Assembly: GCA_030608245.1 (NCBI GenBank)
Contig: JAUWEO010000093.1
Coordinates: forward strand, 1 to 7,024
DNA length: 7,024 nucleotides
Direction: 5' to 3'
Origin: Candidatus Latescibacterota bacterium
Lineage (GTDB): Bacteria > Latescibacterota > MVCY01
A program made the position numbers and the translations under genes. This document shows positions 1-5,609 of the stretch, one piece after another (within the stretch, counting starts at the first letter, position 1; each line of letters starts with the position of its first letter). The notes beneath the pieces were generated by a model. The model was not told the DNA's origin. It was given only the letters and a program-made list of their open reading frames with translations, and made no database searches.

Positions 1-828
1 GAGGAATGGTTTCTCAAGGTTCGCTTTATCGGCCTCGTCCACGATGGTAAGCTGGAAATTCCCAGTGGGGAGTCACATTGCCGGGAAGGCGACGACGTGT
101 ATGTGGTTCTCGCCCCGGAGGAAACGGTCTCTTTCGTCGACTGGATCCTAGGCGGGCGGACAGGGAATCTCCGGAAAGTGGTCATCGTCGGTGGCGGTGA
201 TCTGGGACTGTCACTTGCCGAACTCCTCGAAGAGACCTCCATAGAGACTGTCCTGATCGAGAGCGACCGTGACCGGGCGGAATACGCATCGGAGCAGCTC
301 GACCGATGCCTGGTGATCAACGCTGATGCCACCAAAGCTGCGACGTTGAAAGAGCTTGGAACGGACGCGGAGACGGCATTTGCCGCCGTCACCGGGGACG
401 AGGAAATGAACATTGTGAGCTGCTTACAAGCCACACAGCTCGGGGTCGGGTTTACCGTCGCCTGTATAGACAACCCAGAATACGTCCCCATTATGAGCAG
501 CCTCAGGCTTCTCGACAGCGTCATCTGCCCCCACCTCTCGCTGGTCAGAGCAATACTTCGGTTCGTCCGCGGCGAAAACATCATAGACGTCGGACTCTTT
601 CGTTGCATCTCCGGAGAGCTGCAGGAAGTCGCGATTAAACCCGGCAGCAAGTGGGCCGGCATACGCCTCAGCAGAACAAAACTTCCCAAGGGGATGATCA
701 TCGCGGCCGTCCAACGAGGCAAGCAGGCGTTTGTTCCGACCGGTGACTTCATTCTACAGGAAAACGACCGGCTAGCCGTCTACTGCCTGCCGGAGACTGC
801 GAGCAAGCTTGACTCGGTCTTCAAGTAA
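1..828 (+). CDS. trkA: Trk potassium uptake regulator TrkA (5'-truncated by window edge)
   Basis: This is the cytosolic regulatory subunit of the Trk potassium system. It binds nucleotides (NAD(H) or ATP/ADP in the family) and gates the TrkH membrane subunit. The reading frame is open from base 1, so the gene starts upstream; 275 residues are visible of a family usually around 450. In order there is the tail of a first RCK_C domain (visible residues ~1-46, with GDDVYVVLAPEE), a TrkA_N Rossmann domain (~57-175) and a second RCK_C domain (~195-270, with GDFILQENDRLAVYC). The Rossmann loop is VVIVGGGDLGLSLAELL (~60-76), followed by an acidic strand end (VLIESD) and the INADAT motif. This tandem architecture is the TrkA type, not the single-RCK KtrA type. 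It ends in TAA four bases before the trkH ATG, so the two are probably co-transcribed. I see no frameshift. The first RCK_N domain is outside the window. Confidence 0.93.
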   Translation, partial: EEWFLKVRFIGLVHDGKLEIPSGESHCREGDDVYVVLAPEETVSFVDWILGGRTGNLRKVVIVGGGDLGLSLAELLEETSIETVLIESDRDRAEYASEQLDRCLVINADATKAATLKELGTDAETAFAAVTGDEEMNIVSCLQATQLGVGFTVACIDNPEYVPIMSSLRLLDSVICPHLSLVRAILRFVRGENIIDVGLFRCISGELQEVAIKPGSKWAGIRLSRTKLPKGMIIAAVQRGKQAFVPTGDFILQENDRLAVYCLPETASKLDSVFK

Positions 829-832
829 AAGA

Positions 833-2287
833 ATGCCTGTGAACATACGAGCTATATCTCTCCCTATCTCTTATCTGCTTGGCGTCATTGGCGTAGCGAT
901 GGCGCTGAGTTTGGCTATCTCCTTCGGTGCAAATGACCCAATATCCGCGAAAAACGGACTCGGCATCGGCTGCGGGATTACGGTTGCGGCCGCGGGGATC
1001 ATCTGGCTGTTCACGCACGGTGATATAAAGCTCTCCCGGCGCGACGGTTTCGGCATCGCCACGTTTGGTTGGCTGGCGGTGTCTATTTTCGGTGCCCTGC
1101 CCTACATATTTTCAGGTGTCATCAGTGAACCGGTTCCCGCGATCTTCGAGGCCATGTCGGGGTTCACAACAACAGGGGCCTCCGTGCTATCGGACCTGGA
1201 ATCAATCCCCAGGGGAATACTCTTCTGGAGGGCTATGACACACTTCTTCGGAGGGATGGGCGTCTTGGTTCTGTGCGTGGCAATACTGTCGTTCCTTAAG
1301 GTCGGAGGAATGCAGATCTACCGCGCGGAGGTTCCCGGGCCTGCCAAGGACCGGCTCACCCCGCGTATCGCGGCTACTGCCAAGCTTCTGTGGGGTGCCT
1401 ATCTCCTGTTCTGCTTAATCGAAACGATAATGCTTAGATTCGGAGGGATGTCCTGGTTCGACTCATGGTGTCATACCTGCGCAACAATGGCCACAGGAGG
1501 GTTTTCCACGAGAACTGCCAGCGTCGGCGCGTATGACAGCACCTACTTAGATGTCGTGATTGTCATCTTCATGTTCATTGCCGGAACAAACTTTGCCCTG
1601 CACCTGAAGCTCCTCAGTGGCAAACCCTTCGAGTACTTCCGGGATTCGGAATTCCGTTTCTACCTCTTCTTCTGGCTCACGGCCTGCCTGATTTTGACGT
1701 TCAATGTCTGGGGCAACACTTATGAATCCTTTACCGAATCGCTGCGGGCGGCCTTCTTCCAGGGCACTTCGATCATGACCACCACCGGCTTCTGCACGGA
1801 AGACTTTGATCTCTGGCCGGAGACATCCAGGATACTGCTGGTTCTCCTGATGTTCGTCGGTGGCTGTGCGGGTTCCACAGGTGGCGGGATCAAGAACATC
1901 AGAGTTTTCGTGGCAATCAAGACCCTGGTTAGGGAAATTTATCTTTACATGCGCCCGGAGGCGGTCAAGCAGGTCAAGATCAACGGGAAAAACCTCAAGG
2001 ATGGGACCGTCTTAAACATCTGCGTTTTCCTCCTGATATTCGTCATATTCTTCGCGGTCGGTTCGTTAATCATGACCGCCTTCACCCCGGACCTAGGCAC
2101 TGCCGTAACCAGCACGATCGCCTGTCTCGGAAATATCGGCCCCGGTCTCAACGGGGTTGGGGCGACAAAAAACTACGCGGACATACCACAGCTCGGGCAG
2201 GTGTTCCTAACCCTGCTGATGCTCCTCGGACGACTGGAACTCTACACAGTCCTGATAATCTTCACGCCGGCGTTCTGGAAAAGGTAA
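833..2287 (+). CDS. trkH: Trk potassium uptake protein TrkH (membrane subunit)
   Basis: This is the integral-membrane potassium channel/transporter subunit of the Trk system, controlled by the TrkA encoded just upstream. ATG 833 gives 484 residues, close to the E. coli TrkH length. A TTG at 809 would add eight polar residues and overlap trkA, with no better ribosome site, so I chose the ATG. No strong Shine-Dalgarno precedes 833; translational coupling to trkA (4-base gap) is likely. All four pore-loop repeats are recognisable: SGFTTTGAS (109-117), MATGGFSTR (219-227), IMTTTGF (314-320) and ACLGNIGPG (430-438). Each carries its filter glycine. The intramembrane loop GGCAGSTGGGIK (343-354) and the C-terminal GRLELYT (466-472, with the conserved arginine) are also typical. 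Hydrophobic segments fill most of the protein, consistent with about ten membrane helices. It looks complete and functional. Confidence 0.96.
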   Translation: MPVNIRAISLPISYLLGVIGVAMALSLAISFGANDPISAKNGLGIGCGITVAAAGIIWLFTHGDIKLSRRDGFGIATFGWLAVSIFGALPYIFSGVISEPVPAIFEAMSGFTTTGASVLSDLESIPRGILFWRAMTHFFGGMGVLVLCVAILSFLKVGGMQIYRAEVPGPAKDRLTPRIAATAKLLWGAYLLFCLIETIMLRFGGMSWFDSWCHTCATMATGGFSTRTASVGAYDSTYLDVVIVIFMFIAGTNFALHLKLLSGKPFEYFRDSEFRFYLFFWLTACLILTFNVWGNTYESFTESLRAAFFQGTSIMTTTGFCTEDFDLWPETSRILLVLLMFVGGCAGSTGGGIKNIRVFVAIKTLVREIYLYMRPEAVKQVKINGKNLKDGTVLNICVFLLIFVIFFAVGSLIMTAFTPDLGTAVTSTIACLGNIGPGLNGVGATKNYADIPQLGQVFLTLLMLLGRLELYTVLIIFTPAFWKR

Positions 2288-2445
2288 ACGCACGCTGATC
2301 TTGTGGCTTGTTCTGGAAATGTCAGCAAGTGTTTGGTAGTACTTGCGAAATGTGCGTCTGAAATACGAGGGGTTTTTGGGGTTAACACTCCAGGCTATAA
2401 CGTAAGTTTCCGGACGAAATTATTTTCACAATTAGGAAACCAAAA

Positions 2446-2559
2446 CACCAGGAGAAAAATCCTCCCCCCTGCCGCTCAAAACCATACATGCCCGTTTCCG
2501 ATCATATGGCTTCTCAATGCGGAGTCTGGCAACGATTCGTGCGAAAACGTGACGCCGCA
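2446..2559 (-). mobile_element. Group II intron 3' remnant (possible domain IV hairpin, domain V, weak domain VI)
   Basis: Read on the minus strand, this stretch has the order expected at the 3' end of a group II intron. First is a hairpin with nine-base arms TGCGGCGTC (2559-2551) and GACTCCGCA (2526-2518), pairing at eight of nine positions with a 24-base loop; it could be a reduced domain IV. A five-base joiner follows, then domain V (2512-2479), then a G-rich segment that could form a poor domain VI (GGGAG near 2466-2462 with CUCCU at 2454-2450). No clear bulged branch adenosine or 3' splice site is visible. No reverse transcriptase and no 5' domains are present: trkH lies on one side and the MNT/aldehyde dehydrogenase frame on the other. 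I therefore read it as an orphan fragment unable to move or splice alone. Its outer limits are uncertain; only domain V is well supported. Confidence 0.5.
2479..2512 (-). ncRNA. Group II intron domain V (catalytic hairpin, orphan)
   Basis: Domain V is the most conserved part of group II introns and holds the metal-binding catalytic core. The minus-strand sequence is 34 nt, the canonical length, and lines up base for base with the yeast aI5-gamma domain V. It begins AAGCCAUAUG (AGC triad at positions 2-4), has a GAAA tetraloop at 15-18 and ends UGUAUGGUUU. The lower stem pairs 1-8 with 27-34, including the conserved G3-U32 wobble. U9 pairs with A24, positions 25-26 (UG) form the two-base bulge, and the upper stem closes with G10-C23, U12-G21, C13-G20 and G14-C19. 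The G6-C29 pair of aI5-gamma is A6-U29 here, a covarying change that argues for a real RNA fold. One pair is broken (A11 opposite G22), which may be early decay. A covariance-model search (Rfam Intron_gpII) was not possible here. Confidence 0.72.
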
Positions 2560-2582
2560 AAGGGAGATGGGAGCAACGGGAT

Positions 2583-2729
2583 ATGAACAAAGATGAAATT
2601 CTTACCCTACTCGAAGGGGTAAAGGAAGAGGCCAAAGAGAAATACAAAGCAGAGATAAAGGGGATTTTTGGTTCTTATGTTAGAGACGAGGCGACGGAAC
2701 AAAGCGATATTGATGTAAAGGAGATAGCG
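2583..2729 (+). pseudogene. Truncated minimal nucleotidyltransferase (MNT-type) N-terminus
   Basis: The first 45 codons from ATG 2583 read as the start of a small nucleotidyltransferase of the MNT type, usually around 100 residues and commonly the antitoxin partner of a HEPN protein. After a charged helix (residues 2-22) comes strand KGIFGSYVR and the motif GSYVRDEATEQSDIDV (30-45). This contains the family signature G-S, R, and S-D-I-D, whose two aspartates bind metal. Similarity stops right after the SDIDV codons (about base 2717). The expected LVEF-type continuation, the third acidic residue and the rest of the fold are missing. The frame then runs through KEIA into the ATG of the aldehyde dehydrogenase, with no stop between. 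Without the third acidic residue it should have no catalytic activity. It has a plausible ribosome site (GGGAG, 2569-2573). I see no HEPN partner in the window. Confidence 0.72.
2717..2723 (+). promoter_or_regulatory. Shine-Dalgarno site deciding the aldehyde dehydrogenase start
   Basis: AAAGGAG is a near-consensus Shine-Dalgarno sequence. It sits six bases before ATG 2730, at the point where aldehyde dehydrogenase homology is about to begin. It argues that translation initiates at 2730 and not at the in-frame ATG 2583. It also begins exactly where nucleotidyltransferase similarity ends, so the recombination breakpoint lies at or just left of it, and the ribosome site arrived with the dehydrogenase gene. 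Confidence 0.8.
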
Positions 2730-4199
2730 ATGAGTCCTACTGGACAAGCGAAAACCTATTTGAACTTCATTGCTGGTAAATGGGTAAAATCAGAGTCGGG
2801 AAAAACCTTTACCAATCCTAATCCGGCCGATTTTGAGGAAGTCCTCGGTCTTTTCCAGGACTCTACCCCTGCTGATCTGGAGAAAGCGATCGCCTCTGCA
2901 GCTTCTGCCTCAGAGAATTGGCGGTCTGGCTCTCTTTCAGAACGGGAAGAAATCTTTCGCCGGGCCGTAGTTCTCTTAGAGCAAAGAAAAGAAAAATTGG
3001 CATTGGAATTAACCAGAGAAGAAGGCAAAACCCTTCAGGAGTCCCACCAGGAAATCCAATCGGCAATTAGTGAGATGAGATTTCAGGTAGGCCAGGCCAG
3101 GAGGTTTTTATCCGAGCCAGGGACCTCAGGGAGAAAAGATGTAGTGTGTTATAGTGTAAGACAGCCTTTAGGAGTGGTGTCAGTTATCACTCCCTGGAAT
3201 TTTCCGGTCAATGTCCCCTGCCGAAAAATCACCCCAGCTCTTATGGCTGGAAATACCGTGGTGTTTAAACCAGCCAGTTTCACCCCGCTGGTGGGATTGA
3301 GACTGGTGGAGATCCTAACCGAGGCAGGGATTCCTAAGGGAGTGGTCAATTTTATCACCGGCCGAGGGTCGGCGATAGGAAACCAAATGGTTGCCCATCC
3401 TTTGGTGAAAGCTGTCTCTTTCACCGGTTCCACTGAGGTGGGGGTGAGAATATGCAGCCAAGCCTCGCTCCACTTGGCCAAGGTTCAGCTAGAAATGGGC
3501 GGCAAGAATCCCATGGTGGTTTTGGAAGATGCGGATCTGGAACTGGCAGCCAAAGATGCGGTCTACGCTGGCTGTGCCTGCAGCGGCCAGTGGTGTACTT
3601 CCACAAGTAGAGTGATCTTATTGCGAGAAATAGCAGACCAGTTCGTTAGCCTTTTAGTTGATGAGGTAAAACAAATCAAAGTAGGGGATGGCTTAGACCG
3701 TGATACCACGATGGGACCAGTAGCAGGGGAAGGACAACTGAAAAAGATTCTGTCTTACATTGAGTTGGGCAAAAAGGAGGGCGCCAAACTGATTTTGGGC
3801 GGGAAAAGACTTACCGGCTCCAGATACGACAAAGGCTTTTTTATCGAGCCTGCTATTTTCACTGAGGTGAAGCCGGAGATAAAAATCGCTCAGGAGGAGA
3901 TCTTTGGGCCGGTGCTCTCTGTGATGGTGGTGGATTCCTTTGCCCAGGCACTGAAAGTAGCCAATGGGATCCGGCAGGGGTTGTCCTCTTCCATCTACAC
4001 CAAGGACTTAGCGCGGGCTACCGAGTTCGTTCAAAGAAGCGAAGCAGGCTTGACCCATGTAAATCTGCCTACCAGTTTCAAGGAACCTCAGCTTCCTTTC
4101 GGCGGCGTTAAGCTTTCAGGATATGGACCTCCGGAGGCCGGCAAAAGCGGGATAGAGTTCTTTACTGAGCACAAGTCGATTTATCTAAGCTGCAGATAA
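2730..4199 (+). CDS. NAD(P)-dependent aldehyde dehydrogenase, 2,5-dioxovalerate (alpha-ketoglutaric semialdehyde) dehydrogenase-like
   Basis: It oxidises an aldehyde to a carboxylate with NAD(P)+ in the cytosol. From ATG 2730 it has 489 residues, a normal family length. All key residues are present: Asn157 (PWNFP), Lys180 (VVFKPAS), the FTGSTEVG coenzyme motif (231-238), general base Glu255 (LEMGGKNP), catalytic Cys289 (SGQWCTS), and Glu390 and Phe392 (EEIFGPV). The C-terminal THVNLPTS, PFGGVKLSGYGP and IEFFTEHKS segments resemble alpha-ketoglutaric semialdehyde dehydrogenases, which convert 2,5-dioxopentanoate to 2-oxoglutarate in non-phosphorylative sugar-acid pathways. Substrate is an inference; lactaldehyde, succinate semialdehyde or betaine aldehyde dehydrogenases share the fold. 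The open frame continues upstream to 2583 through a nucleotidyltransferase fragment, so automatic callers may report a 538-residue fusion. The AAAGGAG site before 2730 makes the shorter protein more likely. It precedes three sugar-metabolism genes. Confidence 0.9.
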   Translation: MSPTGQAKTYLNFIAGKWVKSESGKTFTNPNPADFEEVLGLFQDSTPADLEKAIASAASASENWRSGSLSEREEIFRRAVVLLEQRKEKLALELTREEGKTLQESHQEIQSAISEMRFQVGQARRFLSEPGTSGRKDVVCYSVRQPLGVVSVITPWNFPVNVPCRKITPALMAGNTVVFKPASFTPLVGLRLVEILTEAGIPKGVVNFITGRGSAIGNQMVAHPLVKAVSFTGSTEVGVRICSQASLHLAKVQLEMGGKNPMVVLEDADLELAAKDAVYAGCACSGQWCTSTSRVILLREIADQFVSLLVDEVKQIKVGDGLDRDTTMGPVAGEGQLKKILSYIELGKKEGAKLILGGKRLTGSRYDKGFFIEPAIFTEVKPEIKIAQEEIFGPVLSVMVVDSFAQALKVANGIRQGLSSSIYTKDLARATEFVQRSEAGLTHVNLPTSFKEPQLPFGGVKLSGYGPPEAGKSGIEFFTEHKSIYLSCR

Positions 4200-4225
4200 T
4201 ACGATTAGTAAGGTTCTGTCGAAAA

Positions 4226-4293
4226 ATGGGATTGTTGAGTGCCAAAGAGTATAATATCGTAGAGACGACATGAGATAATTATGGCCTTGAGGT
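4226..4293 (+). pseudogene. Diverged partial copy of an internal larA segment
   Basis: GAGATAATTATGGCCTT at 4272-4288 recurs exactly at 4611-4627 inside the downstream larA gene, where it encodes EIIMAL just before the conserved GSHRP motif. After a one-base insertion (G4289) the match continues with AGGT. Weaker similarity extends to the left: TCGTA occurs at 4256-4260 and again about 11 bases before the second copy, and ATTG and GCC words are also shared. In one frame 4226-4270 reads MGLLSAKEYNIVETT; the EIIMAL match needs a frame change. I read it as a decayed fragment of a larA-like gene or a small local duplication. The 17 bp match is observed; the left extension is by eye and uncertain. 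TATAAT at 4250-4255 is probably a coincidence, as no spaced -35 exists. Confidence 0.45.
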
Positions 4294-4299
4294 GAATTC

Positions 4300-4326
4300 T
4301 TGAAACCAGGCTCCCCGAAATGGTAA
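4300..4326 (+). CDS. Possible leader peptide overlapping the larA start
   Basis: A GAGGTG Shine-Dalgarno sequence (4289-4294) stands five bases before a TTG at 4300. This opens an eight-codon frame, MKPGSPKW, ending in TAA at 4324-4326. The larA ATG (4320-4322) falls inside its last codons in another frame and has only a weak AGG (4308-4310) nearby. A ribosome finishing this mini-frame would stop four bases past the larA start, an arrangement used for translational coupling. It could equally be chance, or GAGGTG could be the leftover of the duplicated larA segment. The peptide has no recognisable attenuation signature such as a run of one amino acid. Confidence 0.25.
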   Translation: MKPGSPKW

Positions 4327-5609
4327 AGGTTGATTTCCCTTATCCGGAATACTCCCCGGTGCAGATACCCCACGAGAATCTCATCGGTGTCTTTGGTCTG
4401 CCGGTAGGACTTCACGAAAGAAAAGAATCTGAGATAATCAAGGAGACCCTGGACTCTCCCATTGGCTGCCCACCATTGTCAGAGATGGTGCAGGGTAAAC
4501 AGAAAATCCTGATCGTTTCCGATGACCACCACCGACCGACACCGATAGACCGAGTTCTGCCCTTCATCATAGAAGAATTGCACTCGGCCGGTATTCGTAA
4601 CGAACAGATAGAGATAATTATGGCCTTAGGTTCCCACCGGCCGATGTCCTCTGAAGAAATCAAGATAAAACTGGGTGAGGAAATAACTGCGGATTTTCAG
4701 GTCACCAACCACGATTGGGCCAATCCTGAAAGCCTCTACTATGCTGGACGGGCAGATCCAGGCATTGAAGTGTGGGTTAACAGAAAGGTGAAGGAAGCTG
4801 ATTTTGTCCTGGGTCTGGGCAGGATTATGCCCATAGAGGTTTGTGGGTTTACTGGTGGGGGAAAGATTATCGTTCCCGGTCTCTGTGGGGAAAAAACCAA
4901 TAGCGATATGCACTGGGTCCGGGTTGACATACCCCAGGCGGATATAATCGGCCGGCGGGATAATCCTTTAAGAGAGGCAATCGACCGATGTGCTCTAACT
5001 GCGGGGCTGGATGCAATTTTCAATCTCATCGTTGATGGTGAGGGCGAAATTGTCCAGGCTGTTTTTGGTCATCCTGTTGAGGCCCACCGGCAGGGCACGG
5101 AATTCGCCATCAAAACCCACGGGGTCAAGATTCCCCAGCGAGGCGACATCGTCATTGCCGACGGCTACCCCTTTGATATGGAATTCTGGCAGGTGAACAA
5201 GGCTCTGGATACCGCAGGTATGGTGGTAGAAAAAGGTGGAGTAATCATCCTTGTTTCCCCCTGTCGAGAAGGATTTTCCTATACCCACGAAGAGGAAATC
5301 ATCAAATTTGGTTACCGGTCAAAGAAAGAGGTGAAACAGTTGGTGGCTCGCGGTGAAATCAAACACCTGGTAACTGCGGTGCATATGATCCAGGTGGCTG
5401 AGGCAACAATTGAACAAGGGGCTTCCTGCATTCTTGTGACCAACGGTATCAGCCAGGAAAAGATTGAGAAAGTAGGCCTGGGCTATGCCCCTGATGCCCA
5501 GTCGGCCTTAGATCAAGCATTTGCCCGTCTTGGCAAAAAAGCTGAGGTATGTGTTCTTCGCCGGGCTGCCGAGATGTTACCTATTATGAAAGAAAAATCA
5601 GACCGATGA
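4320..5609 (+). CDS. LarA family nickel-pincer nucleotide protein (lactate racemase-like hydroxyacid racemase/epimerase homologue)
   Basis: LarA enzymes use a nickel-pincer nucleotide (NPN) cofactor to racemise or epimerise 2-hydroxyacids by moving a hydride. This 429-residue protein has the family length and start (MVKVDFPYPEYSPVQIP), with ATG 4320 chosen on homology. Visible motifs are DDHHRPTP (68-75, cofactor phosphate region), MALGSHRPMS (101-110), CGFTGGGKIIVPG (175-187) and DMHW (196-199). With a constant offset of two from Lactobacillus plantarum LarA, His106 matches His108, Lys182 matches Lys184 (covalent cofactor link) and His198 matches His200 (nickel ligand). The second acid/base, His174, is Ile172 here (GRIMPIEVCG, where the family has P-H). 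Cofactor binding therefore looks kept, but two-histidine racemisation does not. The true reaction is unknown; a sugar acid is likely from the neighbours. No larB, larC or larE lies in the window. The stop codon overlaps the next start (ATGA). Confidence 0.9.
   Translation: MVKVDFPYPEYSPVQIPHENLIGVFGLPVGLHERKESEIIKETLDSPIGCPPLSEMVQGKQKILIVSDDHHRPTPIDRVLPFIIEELHSAGIRNEQIEIIMALGSHRPMSSEEIKIKLGEEITADFQVTNHDWANPESLYYAGRADPGIEVWVNRKVKEADFVLGLGRIMPIEVCGFTGGGKIIVPGLCGEKTNSDMHWVRVDIPQADIIGRRDNPLREAIDRCALTAGLDAIFNLIVDGEGEIVQAVFGHPVEAHRQGTEFAIKTHGVKIPQRGDIVIADGYPFDMEFWQVNKALDTAGMVVEKGGVIILVSPCREGFSYTHEEEIIKFGYRSKKEVKQLVARGEIKHLVTAVHMIQVAEATIEQGASCILVTNGISQEKIEKVGLGYAPDAQSALDQAFARLGKKAEVCVLRRAAEMLPIMKEKSDR

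Larger units (their letters stand above)
2288..2582. other. Intergenic region with no convincing protein gene; holds a group II intron remnant
   Basis: About 295 bases separate trkH from the next start codon. Short open frames occur on both strands, but none has a recognisable product or credible start context. The left part (2288-2440) shows only a small inverted repeat, GCAAGT/ACTTGC at 2325-2330 and 2341-2346, without a following T run, so I do not call a trkH terminator. The right part (about 2446-2559) carries the minus-strand intron remnant listed separately. No convincing promoter was found; TATAAC at 2396 lacks a good -35 partner. A GGGAG at 2569-2573 lies 9 bases before ATG 2583 and is the probable ribosome site of the broken nucleotidyltransferase. 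Confidence 0.6.

Noticed and set aside
809..832. TTG at 809 as the trkH start
   Set aside because: It adds eight polar residues not typical of the family, overlaps trkA, and has no well-spaced ribosome site. ATG 833 gives the usual length.
2325..2346. Inverted repeat GCAAGT/ACTTGC as a trkH terminator
   Set aside because: The six-base stem has a ten-base loop and no T run follows on the + strand, so it does not qualify as an intrinsic terminator.
2373..2401. Promoter with TATAAC at 2396 and a T-rich -35
   Set aside because: The -35 region (TTTTTG) matches the consensus poorly and no second element supports it.
2303..2596. 97-codon open frame on the + strand in the spacer after trkH
   Set aside because: It has no recognisable domain, starts at a TTG without a ribosome site, overlaps the next start codon and covers the intron domain V on the opposite strand.
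2432..2647. 71-codon minus-strand frame across the intron remnant
   Set aside because: Part of it is simply the translation of domain V, and the rest overlaps the nucleotidyltransferase coding sequence; no similarity to a reverse transcriptase C-terminus.
4212..4235. GGTTCTGTCGAAAAATGG as a left end of an insertion sequence
   Set aside because: It faintly resembles some transposon ends, but no matching inverted repeat, target duplication or transposase is present in the window.
4227..4255. Promoter with a perfect TATAAT at 4250-4255 before larA
   Set aside because: No -35 element lies at 16-18 bases (TGGGAT there); TTGTTG is only 12 bases away. The stretch also appears to derive from duplicated coding sequence.
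5549..5605. Upstream extension of the zinc dehydrogenase frame
   Set aside because: It lies entirely inside larA in another frame, and the family N-terminus begins at MKALL from ATG 5606.
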